Positions 1 through 11,249 of a stretch of 64,000 nt of DNA are shown here, one piece after another; the stretch's first letter is position 1; every line of letters starts with the position of its first letter. The position numbers and the translations under genes were made by a program. The stretch spans positions 60,942,966 through 61,006,965 of the forward strand of contig OW804094.1 in assembly GCA_942159475.1 (NCBI GenBank), written 5' to 3'. The stretch is from Sthenelais limicola (taxonomy: Eukaryota > Annelida > Polychaeta > Phyllodocida > Sigalionidae). The notes under the pieces were generated by a model. It saw only the letters and a list, made by a program, of their open reading frames with translations. It was not told where the DNA came from and did not search any database.

Positions 1-1200
1 AGCCACAAACAAATACCGGGGAAGGTGTTAAAGCTATGGAGGGTTAGGGTGAGGTGGGGGAGAGAAGTGAAAGTGTCAAAACATTGCTGCCTCTGCCATT
101 TACAGCGTTCACTTTCGGTGCAGCAGGGGGAGAGTTGCACACTAAAATCGGGAGTCTCTTGGGTGAATAAAGGTGTATTTATAATCTGTTTATAATAGTA
201 TGGGTTATCCAAAACTTTTCACTGTAAATACATCATATAATTATGTATATACCAATGTTTTAAACTAAGCAGTTGTAAGTTCAATGTTTGTTTACATACA
301 TAAAGCATTTATGTGCCGAGTATACTGACCAATCAGAGATAGTGGGTCAGTGACGTCATCAATAAACGTAAATCACCACCAGTGGCGCTGTTGGTCACCA
401 ATATGTCTGCCTCCTTATAAGAGATACACATCACTCTTTTTTCTTATGTTTCTACTGGTGCATAATGATGTCGATCACAATAATGCTACAGAAGTACTCT
501 TAAGACTATATTGTTTCTGCTGTGTGCAAAAAAATTCATAGTTTCCTAAATAGTGTTTGGGCTTTAAGACGTTCAAATTTCAGGATATGAAATATTAAGA
601 AAATCAGTATCTGATTATTGAACGAATAATAAGCACTGTATAGTGAATATTCATATTTTTAACTCAATTAAATTGAGTGTACATTTTATTATATAACTTC
701 AAATAGCAAATTTATGGTATGTAAATCCGTATACATTTCCTATGATACCGTTAGTAAAATCAATGTAAATTTCGGAGGCCTATGAAATAGGAACCTGGTC
801 AAAACCAGCATATAAATGTAAATATACTGCCAGTCTTAAATATTAATATCGATTTTGACATTCTCCTCTCGAAGAATGTTGCTGATGATGTCTAAATAAA
901 ATTATGTTAAATAATGTTAATTTTACTGTTACCACAAACTCCAGATTATACTCTAGATTGTATTGTATTGATTGAATAATTGTTTGTCTTTTAATGTACG
1001 CTTTTGAAGCTCAAATCACCAAATAACCGCAAGCACAACGTATTATTAAATCCACCCTTGCTATGGGATACCTGGAAGAGCTGCAGGACTTTTATGTTTC
1101 TCAGAAGGAGCTAAAGAGAAAGCTGTGTGTAGCTTCTCCCCTTTTTCCCTGACAATGTAAATGTTTGAATGGAAATAAAAGTAATACATACATACACATA
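1..1200. other. No recognised gene; possible LINE 3' end near 1040-1200
   Basis: AT-rich sequence with no long open frame. The last 150 bases hold an AATAAA (about 1173-1178) followed by a (CATA)n-like tail just before the next element. This resembles the 3' end of another retroelement, but no protein homology supports it. Confidence 0.3.
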
Positions 1201-1217
1201 CATATACCCAACATAAC

Positions 1218-2256
1218 ATGGAGGCATTCAAAGAAAAGATGGAGGACCTTATCCAGCAGGGTTATGAAAGTGATGGGAGAATGTCGAGAATACAGAAGGA
1301 GAATAGGGATCTAAAATCCACGATAGAGCGAATACAAAATCTTTTCCTAAAAGCAGAGCTAAATAGGCGCCGAAACAATATTATTATTTCTGGTCTAAAG
1401 GAAACACAAGGCGATTGAAGCTAGCCATTATGTGTCATGAAATAAATGAACAATTTGGGATACCCTACTTCGTAGCAGCCTATAGATTCAAGTCATTTGT
1501 TCAAGGTATTAGGAAAATTCGAGTCCAATTCAGTACCATTGCAGCCAGAAATTTCATTTACAAGCATAGGGCACAACTCAGAAAATCAAAATGGTGCAGC
1601 AAAGTGTTTATTAGTTCCGATATCCCTGCCATGATACAAGAATGCAAGGATATGTTGATTGCGGTGCAAAAACATATTCAAGAAGTAGGTGTAGAAGGAA
1701 TGAAGTTGGGCCAATTATGAAAGATCATATCAAAGTGAATGGTTTGAGATATAGATACGACCAACTAGAGCACCTAGAAAAGGGTCTTAGGCTGTCCAAC
1801 TCCAAGACAAAATATATCGGGGGAAAAATTTATTTCCATTCTGAGTACAGTGTTCTCAGTAACTTTTATCTGTGTGACCTTTTCATTCAGGGGTTATGGT
1901 TTAGAAGGGTCGAACATGGCAAATGCTCATGGCCGCCCTGATATAGCTAAAGATATCCATGACAGTCAGGATGCAAAAGCAGCAAAAGGCCTCTCTTACG
2001 CCATTAAATCCGCAGATGGGTGGGAACAAGACAAAGTTTAGAGGTCACTAAAGCCCCATTTTGGGCATGTGGAGGAGAGCTTTATTCCAAAATGGTAAGA
2101 GAAGGAAAATCAAATGGAAACAATGCGGTAGGTCAAATATTGGAAGATTACAGATCTTTTATGTTCGTAAAGAAATCACCGCTCCCAAGAAAGCTAGAAA
2201 TGCTGCAGAAATGCCCTCAAGCTGAGAACCAAACAATGAGCAAACAAACGGATTAG
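1218..2256 (+). pseudogene. Non-LTR retrotransposon ORF1-like protein fused to a NADAR (YbiA-like) domain, frameshifted
   Basis: The first segment (1218-1418) is a charged coiled coil ending in RRRNNIIISGLKE, typical of the RRM-type RNA-binding region of LINE ORF1 proteins. The next frame (1415-1720) continues as an ORF1 core. From about 1800 the translation changes character: YSVLSNFYLCDLF, a G, then RRVEH (about 1843-1914) match the N-terminal signature of NADAR domains (SNFY then VEH). DIAKDIHDSQDAKAAKGLS continues it in another frame, and a WACGG..N.AVGQILEDYR block (about 2060-2160) looks like its C-terminal part. NADAR proteins are known to bind or act on ADP-ribose derivatives. At least three frameshifts break the gene. 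The fusion is my inference from adjacency and consistent order. A chance juxtaposition of two repeats is the alternative. Confidence 0.6.
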
Positions 2257-2466
2257 TCCCAGCGTCGAGTGAACAAACAAGTCAAATGGGTATGGGCTTT
2301 GAAAATGCCCCGGAACCACACTCACTAGCTAAGAATGCTATGGATACACCTAGAGCCTAGATACACCGCAATACGATTGTGACCCAGCGTTTGATCATAG
2401 AATGTCATATGAAAAGTCTGCCAGGGGAGCCTGGGGAGGTGCCGGCTTTAGAGGGAGAGGACGTGG

Positions 2467-2765
2467 TGAGTGAGTGAGTGAGATTGGTTGCTTTACGCCC
2501 TTATCAACACATTTAAGAGTGTTTTATCAAGGGCGGGAGAGCTGAGAGGGAGGCAGTTTATGATCATACCCAGGATAAAGAGATAGATAAGAAGGGAGAA
2601 ATAGACAAGAGAAAAGAGACAGAAAGGCACTTTATGGTCATACCCAGGACCAAGTAGTGGTTTCTCCAACAGCAAGCGAGGTAGTAGTCGTAGTATACAC
2701 CCTACCGTATAGGTAGGGTTGTACAGTCTTCTATATAAAGCTCCCATAGACGCCGCATAGACCAA
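2467..2765 (+). repeat. SINE-like repeat with (GTGA)n head
   Basis: It begins with GTGAGTGAGTGAGTGAG followed by TTGGTTGCTTTACGCCC. That head resembles abundant short interspersed repeats of gastropods, in which a GTGA run precedes a 'TTTACGCC' box. An internal near-repeat (ATGATCATACCCAGGA at about 2559 and ATGGTCATACCCAGGA at about 2634) supports repeat status. The 3' limit is approximate. It sits between the ORF1-like and ORF2-like remnants and may have inserted into them. Confidence 0.45.
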
Positions 2766-3540
2766 GCATCACAGTCCATAACTTCTCCTACACAAACTAA
2801 CTACCTTCCGAATTTATGGCCCACCTTTCGTCAATGATGAAACTTACTTTTTTTGCCACTGTATGTTGCTCATTATCCAATATTAAATAACCTATAGACT
2901 AAACTGCTAGCGAGGCGATGGAATCGCCGCCATGTATATTTGAAAATTTAGCTCTACTTTGCAAAAGGCAGAGTGTTGTTCCAGTCATAGCGGCTGGCAG
3001 AATGAAGCCACGCCTATCTAAGCTGGATCAGCCAATCCGCTTAAGGGACAGCGAAAATGGTGAAACATGTCTGCAGTGTTGTAGCTGGTTATTGGTCACT
3101 AGGTATGTAGGTTTCTGCCTCTTGCGGTCACGTGACTCCAGCGCAAGATGGCGAAGTACGGCATGGAGTTTTGGTCACCGATTCAGAAATGTATCAGACC
3201 AAAACAACACTTAAACTTCGACGGCGGATTACGAAATTGCGGCGAAATATTGCTAGAGACAACATGTTAAAGGTGAACAACTTTGGGTGTACCCATTGAT
3301 TTTTGCCTTCCCACATCATCCACGCCCTCGTTATACGTATGAAATTGTATCTAACCCTGTCTAGACGACAGGAATAACAGGGAGAGAAATTCTAACTAGC
3401 GAGGTAGTAACTCTATGTACTATAGTACACAGAAGTACATAGAGAGTAAAGACCGAATTCGAAATGGGTAAAAAAATTTTAGGCTTTCCATGGTACGGGC
3501 ATAACTAGGTTGTTCTTGGGGAAGAGATAGACCAAGAATT

Positions 3541-4530
3541 CATCTGGATGAGTTCTATAAAGATATGTTTGATGTTTGGACAAAACTGTATTACAGAAAG
3601 GCCCCAACAACGGGGGAAGATGTGCTAAATGAGTTACTGAATGACAATAATTTAATCAGAATCGGTAAAAAGAGGCTCAATCAGAGAGCATGGGAAAATG
3701 CGGGGAGTGTCCGCATTAGGGATATCCTCAGTCCAAATGGTGAGGTGATGTCTTGCCATGAAATTGGTAGATCTTTCAATGTGCACTCTACTTTTCTTGA
3801 TGTTATTCATATGTGATGCCATTCCAAGGGACTGGCTAGTGTGGGTTTGGGGAATGGTGCCTCAAGATCCAACTTTGAAGTTTAAAGCCTCTAATTATAA
3901 TTGTTCAAGCAAGGAAATTGTCCGAGAGTTAGTGAAAAGAGACCCTCCGGAATATGATAAGTTGAGGTCTTGGGAACATGTTCTTGATGAAAGATATATA
4001 GATCCTGAGAAGGACATTCTTGTTTCTATCTTTAAGATTCCATTCATTTCAAGTACCGAACCGAGACTACAATCTCTGCAGTATCGGGTGATACATAAGA
4101 CTATATGTTGTAATTGTTACCTGAAAGACATTTCCATAAAAAATGACCCGTCTGTAATGACTGTATTGAGGTTGACGACTTACGTCATTATTTCATTTAT
4201 TGTCCAGGAGTAAAAGCATTTTGGGACCATCTAGGTAATCTTTTTAGACAAAGCCAGGTCCTCAGGGACGTTTTCTACTTCGGCGTAAATGATTGTAGCA
4301 TTCTGCTAGGGTATCTGGGCAAAAGCCGATATAAGTCGTTCCTAAATTGGTTCTTGATAATGGCTAAAAACTATATTAATCGCCAGAGGTTATTTTATAA
4401 CAACTCTTTATGCGTTAAAGCATTCTTAAGTGAGGTCCGGGTGAGATATAGGGCCATAAGCTATAATGCAGTTTCCATCATCGCTAGTCGTAGTTGGGAG
4501 GTACACAAAGGCTATTATAGTCATTCTTAA
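3541..4530 (+). pseudogene. L1-type non-LTR retrotransposon ORF2, C-terminal part only
   Basis: Three frames join into one C-terminal reverse-transcriptase tail. 3565-3780 is the region after the RT thumb. 3800-4130 includes LQSLQYRVIHKTICCNCYL, and about 4150-4530 reads CNDCIEVDDLRHYFIYCPG, then FW. This C..C...DDL.HYF..C pattern is the zf-RVT-type motif at the C-terminus of L1/Tx1-like ORF2 proteins. The frame ends at a TAA at 4528-4530, and an AATAAA with an A-rich tail follows 200 bases later. The endonuclease and RT catalytic core are absent. It probably belongs to the same dead element as the ORF1-like gene at 1218. Confidence 0.65.
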
Positions 4531-4725
4531 TGTAAACAGGTTAATTCTTGTCTTCCATCCAACTTACTTAGTCATGTAACCCTTCTGTTGTAGAAAAGAG
4601 TGGACAGTCTAGAGGTCAAAAGGTTGTTTTAAAACCAACCAGCTAATATGTGGAACATATATCTTCACTTAGGCTAGGCATACGCGAAAGCGGTAGATAT
4701 TATGAGCTCGAGGGCAGGTACCTTG

Positions 4726-4762
4726 AATAAAAGTTATTCTTACCACAAAACAAAAAAAATAC
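4726..4762 (+). terminator. Polyadenylation signal and A-rich tail of the L1-like remnant
   Basis: An AATAAA at 4726-4731 is followed by an A-rich stretch ending in eight A's, about 200 bases after the ORF2 stop. This is the expected 3' end of a target-primed retrotransposon copy. Confidence 0.5.
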
Positions 4763-4775
4763 TTTAAATCAATTT

Positions 4776-4890
4776 GACACTGAATATACCCAGACATACC
4801 CAGTTTTTATCATTTTTCAGCCTAATTTAGCAGAATTTCCTAAATGTGTAGAGCTGGCAATTGTACATTTTCTGAAAATCTGACCCACAT
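4776..4890 (+). repeat. Dispersed repeat, copy 1 (second copy 20341-20455)
   Basis: The TTTATCATTTTTCAG segment, AAATGTGTAGAGC, a short spacer, ATTGTACATTT and CTGACCC occur in the same order and spacing at about 20341-20455. The family is not identified. Confidence 0.5.
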
Positions 4891-5323
4891 ATGTAACAAA
4901 GATTCGAGAAGACTACAGCTACTACAGAACAGCTGTCTCCGGATTATTTGTAACATAAGAATAAGGGAAAACCAACGATTAACAAATATCGATCTTCATG
5001 ATCGTTGTGGATTAATACCTTTATGTTATAGACGATTGGTTCGGTGTTTATGCTTGTTTTGGGCTGAGAAGGATAGTGAAACCGTTCAGATGCATGAGTA
5101 TAACATGCGGGACCCTAATAGGGTGAGAGTTCGATATTAGAGAAAGGAGAGTATACGGAAAAGTTTAATATGTAGGATCAGTACAATTTGGAATGTGGTA
5201 CCAAATGATATTAGAAGGTTGGATGAAAAAATTGTTTTCTCGAACCAGATAAAAAAGATCTGTTTAAAGTCCTTCAAAGACAGTGGTAACATCTGGACTA
5301 TCCCCGACCCGATGGTATTTTAG
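4844..5323 (+). pseudogene. CR1/L2-like reverse transcriptase C-terminal fragment
   Basis: The translation contains LQLLQNSCLRIICNIR, matching the 'kLQ.iQN..lR.i' motif after the RT thumb of CR1/L2/Jockey-type LINEs. After an in-frame TAG at about 5138 it continues to IWNVVPNDIRRLDE and a final F..Q.K..L stretch ending at a TAG at about 5321. That is the usual 'iWN.LP..iR....FK..lk' end of these proteins. Only about 160 codons remain, with one stop. Confidence 0.6.
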
Positions 5324-5329
5324 GATAGA

Positions 5330-6110
5330 AAAATTAGGAATATTGAATTGGATGTTAGTATAATGTTATTATATCTCTGCTCGTATGAGTACATGTTCTT
5401 GGATTCTTCAAAAATGTTTAAAATCAATTAGAAAAACTTTCACTGACTGTCATGATTTGAACAACGCGCAGGTGTTTGTTTTTATACACATCTATTATAG
5501 GTGACTATGTTTTAATTATCGATATACCCATATCTTATGTTAGTTTTAAACTATTAGTAAATTTATGTGAACATATTGCCACTAAAAATCTTTTGATGCT
5601 GTAAAATAGATAGAAATCACTAGAAATCAGCGAATTCTGAGAATACTGTACTTGTACATAATGTTTTGCCTGAATAAAAATCTTAAATACAATACATATG
5701 TAAAGGTGTGAGAGGGTATAGGCGATTCCCGAATATAACATATGCGCATGTGGGAATTGGAACGTAATACAGTAAGCATATATTCCGATAACATGTTAGA
5801 GTTAAGAGTCGATGATACAATCCCCAATGAGGCAATAAACATTAATAAGTACAACGATGAGTATAATCAGCATATTTTCCCCAAGTTGGAGGGAAAAGTC
5901 GACGATATTTATGTACATATTATATAAAATAAATATGTGTACACAAAGTGCAAACATTTTTTTATTTTATTTTTTTTCATTGGGAAGAAGGAGACTTTCT
6001 CTTTTGGGGAATTTTTTAGGATACAGACATCAGTTTTCCTTTTTAATTTCATACAAATGTGCTTTCACAATGAGATCAATATGGCTGGGAGTTTTTCCTA
6101 GCAACTAGCG
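5330..6110. other. No recognised feature
   Basis: AT-rich, with short open frames lacking any recognisable domain and a T-rich run at about 5957-5977. I see nothing supportable here. Confidence 0.4.
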
Positions 6111-6113
6111 CAC

Positions 6114-6195
6114 CCCTTGTTGATGTCACCATGACATCTCCAAGGGACTAAGGAGGTCCTGGTAACCTACGTCTGAAGAACGTAACGTTCTTCAG
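6114..6195. repeat. Two adjacent hairpins
   Basis: 6114-6146 is a 15-base inverted repeat with 13 pairs and a 3-base loop (CCCTTGTTGATGTCA / TGACATCTCCAAGGG). 6173-6195 is a perfect 11-base inverted repeat around one base (CTGAAGAACGT-A-ACGTTCTTCAG). Confidence 0.7.
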
Positions 6196-6199
6196 TTGC

Positions 6200-8320
6200 A
6201 TGGTAGCATTAGAGGGGAGAGACGACGCATCGACACGTTCAATTATCACAAAGTGCATACATGTATGAAATATAGAGGGATGATATACGGCATACTAAGT
6301 ACACAGTAAACAACTGTTGTCAATATATAGCGGATGATCATTAGACTAACCTGAGGTTAATCAATTGTAATATCGAAACCAATGGCCATACTGTATCTTT
6401 GTGCACTGCCTTGTCACTAAAACCCAAAATTAGAGAGAAGGGTTGTTTTATTCACATATATAGTGGAAGAAACAAGGCATTGCCGTTAACATTTGTTGAT
6501 TAATGGGATGAAGCAGGCATTCAAACTGTGGGTCACACAACTTTCCTCAACATGACTTGATCCTCATTTTAGTATGGGTGTCACGTACGTATGAATTAAT
6601 TCCGAAGCTGAAACAGGCAGCTTTTTCACTCAGAGTACCAGTGTAAGAATGATCAGAAATAAGTCGCGAAATATTTATTACATGTGGGGAGAAATTTAAA
6701 CAGTTATATACGGCCTGTCAACCCAATTTCTGTTTTTAGTCAAGAAAAAGATCTGAATGGTTCGTTTTAACATTCGTATGAATCGATCGATCTGTGTGAT
6801 CCGTTATAATATGCTCAGAATAATGTAGTACATGTTTGAAAAACTATTTATCACAACAGCTATATTTCCATAGATGTACATATTCCACAGGACTGCATCG
6901 CCCGGATCAGCAAATACAGATGGGCGCAGAGCACAAAGTATCTTTCGCCTATGTTGAAATTATGTCAGTATAGAGAGTACCTAAATATTTAATGGCACTG
7001 GGCATAGGTCGGTTCTCTCGTATTGGGAGTAGTAGAAGCAGAGGTACCTTTACCCTTTTGGAGACCCATAGAGCTACATAGCTACACCTTCTACCTGCTG
7101 TTGTTATTGGAAGATTATGCACTGAAAGTATAATTAGATCAGCTGTTGATCACTAGCCACATGTACTAACGAAAAGGGTCGCAAACCTAGTTCTAAATAC
7201 GTATATCACAGACATCAGGGTAACGAGATCACACTTAGGCCACAAATCAGCTGTGTCAGAACATAACACAAGGATAACCAAGGCTTATAGAAAGCAGAAT
7301 ATCGATAAGATCGCCATTGTTGGCATTCCAATACAAATTTAAAATACAGCATTTTTTTTTTTTTTTTTTTTTTTTTTTTGTAAACTTGTGGTTTATAAAT
7401 GGAAGCTAATATGAAACTATGCCGATATATTAATTACACCCACCCTAGTCACACTAGGTTCAGCCCTGTGTATGGACTATTAGTAGGCGAAAGAAGAAAA
7501 CAGTCATACGTGGCCGGATTATTCATTGCCTACGGACCCCCATCTGAGACCAATAGGAAGTAAATCTCCTTGCGAGACAGACCTATTATTATTGGATCTC
7601 CAGGGGAAGCCCTGTGCCGAGAACTCGGTTATGTCCTTGTATTTAAATCTTAACTTGGAAGGAGCAATATTATCCAGCCGATTAGCCAGGCTAGACTTAG
7701 TCATCGAACCTGACTCTTCATCCTAAGTATCGGGACATACGCAGAGTCAGGTTGTTCGTGACTAGGCTAGACTGTGCTTGCGTCTGAAGAGACACAGGGC
7801 CGAACAAGAATCAATTGAAACAACTGCAGACGAAGTTACAATAGTGAAATTATAGCAGTGCGAGTAATATTGATAATATTAACTGGACCTTAGAGCTAAT
7901 ATACAGCGCTTAAGCTCTGCAAAATGAAATCCGATCAATGAATCAGTTTTACTTGAGGCAAGGAATGGCTTAAACACATGACGAACTAATTACGAGCCCC
8001 AGATCAATCGTTCTCCCTCTCTCTTTTTCCAAGACTCAGCTACCTTGTAGATCACCCCCTGTTTACGCATGTTTACAGACCTTTCGTTATCTTGCAATTC
8101 ATTTACTTAAAATCCATCTATCACTTACCGCACCTATCCATTTACACTTGCCCCTTATCCCATCGGAACTGGCGTTGTCTGGAATAAAGTGTGCAGTGGG
8201 TTTACTTGCTGGCTGGGGACGGGGGAGAGCGGGGGGCCTTAAATTTTTACAACCTAAAGACAATGAATCGGGACGAATGCCTCAGAGCCCCCTAGCGTCC
8301 AAATCACATCAGTCCTGGCA
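6200..8320. other. No recognised gene
   Basis: Mixed unique-looking sequence with about 29 T's at 7351-7379, which could be the A-tail of a minus-strand retroinsertion, though no element is recognisable beside it. Short frames at 7519-7726 overlap on both strands and show no domain. Confidence 0.35.
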
Positions 8321-8345
8321 CAGAACTCCAGTCGCTGGAGTTCTG
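8321..8345. repeat. Perfect hairpin (11-bp stem, 3-base loop)
   Basis: CAGAACTCCAG-TCG-CTGGAGTTCTG is perfectly self-complementary. No element boundary is visible around it. Confidence 0.75.
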
Positions 8346-8349
8346 TGGT

Positions 8350-11089
8350 GGTCTGTGGTCCTGGTTACCATGATTCTCCCACCACTTTCCGTGCCATTTA
8401 CCAAAAACAAATTGGACGTCCCCTCCCGCCTAGGGTTTTGACACCTTCACTATAAAACTTTACCAGGAATTATCTTCCAGGAACATCAGACGTTGGGAAA
8501 AGTGCTGGTAATCGTTCGATGAATCGATCATATCACTTTTTTTTTTACCAGATCCCCTCTCCTATTTCCCTCCTCGCGCACGTAGTCGACGGGAATTGGT
8601 GAAGGGGATGTAATGGGGAGAATGACACACTTTTAAACAGAAATTACATCAACATCGACCGAAGAGGGACGAAGGAGACTGCCACAGTATTCTATTTGGT
8701 ATAAAATAACAAACAAACATAAAACCAGTGGTAGTCTGAGTTCACAGAGGAAACTGTAGTAGCTCCCAGCGAGTAAATAGGTGAGATGGCCACACTAAAC
8801 ACGTGCTACAAAATTAATGCTATAGAGCACAACCCTGGTGAATATCGGCCATTATTGGGGCATCTCCATGCACAGAGAAGGCAGACGAGGAGCTAGACAG
8901 TCTAAACTGGTAGATGGACTGTCTTATTATCAACAGGTCTCCATCACCAGGAGACCCGACCTTGAGAGGAGCCTTCTGTGCATCATGGTAATGGACATTT
9001 TCACCAGACATAGCAGTCATCCTCGCTTCAGCTCACTCAGCTAACAGGTGATGGCTAGTGAGGGCAAAATAAACATTCAATAGGAGAGGTGAGAAGAATG
9101 ATAATGGGAAAAGTTTGCTACCCAGGGACACATACGTGAGAGCATAGCGAGGGGCTATCTTTAAAACATAGATTAAAGCCCTCTGGATACCTATGCAGAT
9201 CTACAAATATAAAATGTTGATAGCATTTACTTAACTCAAAAGGTAGGGGGGGGGGGGGGGGGGGTACCACGCTCCCTTTAGCGTAATACATTAACATTCA
9301 AGTAAAATAGCAGTCAGTGCTGGGAAAAACACATTTAGATGACTGGATCTTAAAGGATTTTTCTACATCTCACAGCTCAGGCCCACAAACGTTGACAAAA
9401 CTCCAGAGCGGCCTAGCTAACAGGGAAATGTCAAAATCACAATGACACTAAGCGTGGGCACCATTAGAAATATATCTCAAATCTGACAACTATCCTCATC
9501 CTCCACAAATAATCAATTCTGGTCGAGCACCTCATGCCAGAAAAAATGGCATAATTGTCAACATGGAGGTAGATACGAAAGGCAGAGTCCTGCTACTGGG
9601 GCTGATGTCTGTCTTTATCCCGACATGGGTCTTTGTCCCTGAGAGAGCCAATCTGCACCAGAATGAGGCAAAATCACTCGCTTTCTCCCAATACTGACAA
9701 TGACAGCCAGATGTGATTGGGAGTGAACATTTTGGGAGTGAACATTTTGGAAATGCCCCTTTTGTCACGCTTTAAATTTATTATTACATAAAATTACATA
9801 ACCTTATTATCAATTGATATAAATATATTTATTTATGCATATATTGACATTACATCGGTTATCCATATTATTAATTGCCTAATCGTAATTAAATACATAT
9901 GTAAGTTAAGTTGGGTTTTTTTCATTGTAAGTTAAGTTCACTAAGTTCATTAACTTCGCTGTACTTCGATTATACCATATCCGGTGACTTCAGAATTTTA
10001 TCTATTCTCAGTCTTAGAGCTAGAGTAATTTTCACATTGATATCAACATGACCGAGTGGACCGACGGGCCTAACCACAACTATGTGTGGCATCAGGGAGG
10101 CCTCCAACGATGCAATCTAAGCCCTCACACACACACATCAAAATAACAAAAACCCCATGTACAATTTAGCTTCTAGAGTCCTATTCTCTGAAACCTGAGC
10201 AATTTGTGAAGTGAAAATTAATTTATAAACATTGGTTTGGTCAGAGCGGCAGGGAGGATGAAGATCGTTATCACTGCTGTGGGGCTGAAGCCAGGACTGT
10301 TCTACACATATCATGTATATATAATGCTTTTATTCAATATAATTCATACAGTTACAGAGATATGAAAATAATGAACGGGGTTTTTGGTCCTCTGCCCCCT
10401 CGCAGGTCTTCCTCGACCGCCCAAACTAAATATAAAACAATCATTGATTTTGCGACATAATATTACAAGTTATTCGTTTATATAGTCATTTTGGCTCGTC
10501 GTTCAACGAATACATTCACTTTCGATATCATGAGAATATTAAGTTTCAATTTTTAACATCAATCCGATTACTTCAATAGGACATAGTCCTTGTAATCATT
10601 AGTTAAATCAGTGTACGTATTCAACTTCAAGGTTAACAATAAATCAGTACATCATTACATGTCATTTACAATTCAATTAATCATGTCGTCATCCCTATAC
10701 CATCCCCCCATAATAATAATCAGCAGCACCCTTTCCCTAACCATAGTAAAATCATTTATCGTTATATCGACCTTCACTTTACTAAGGATTTACATTCCTG
10801 TTTTTACTTAGCATTCACCTTTCATACCTTTCTGCAAATTTATAGTTAACAGTGACTTTACTGTCCACTGCTTAGTCAAAGTTTTAACAAACTCGATTTG
10901 TAAGCGGTCAAAGGAGTTATATAATTTCTTGTCTTTAACTTTCAAATCCCTACATGTGAGACATAATACCCACTTATTGTGCCGTAACATTTTCCTCCTT
11001 AAGATTCAAAATACAACACATTACACAAAACAGTACAATACAGTACAATCAAGATCAGATCAATGGTTCCATATAGTTTTCAGAATTAC
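8350..11089. other. No recognised gene; G-run at 9246-9264
   Basis: Contains a run of 19 G's (9246-9264), a short direct repeat of GGGAGTGAACATTTTGG at about 9718-9751, and AT-rich DNA. No frame shows a domain I recognise. Confidence 0.35.
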
Positions 11090-11152
11090 AACAATGAGGC
11101 TCTGGTAGCAAAATCTCCGTGCGGTGGCGCTACAGGCGGGCCTGCCGGAAGC
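11090..11152 (+). repeat. Left terminal inverted repeat of the ISL2EU element
   Basis: The first 20 bases match the right end exactly. GGTGGCGC (11123-11130) and CCTGCCGGAAG (11141-11151) also have counterparts in the right repeat. Confidence 0.85.
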
Positions 11153-11249
11153 GTGAAACAGCTGAGTTCCCAGAGCACAGTGAATGGTAAACAAACCACG
11201 GGACCCGCCCATCGAGGAGGGTCGGCGTCGGCAATAGATTCGTTTTAAA

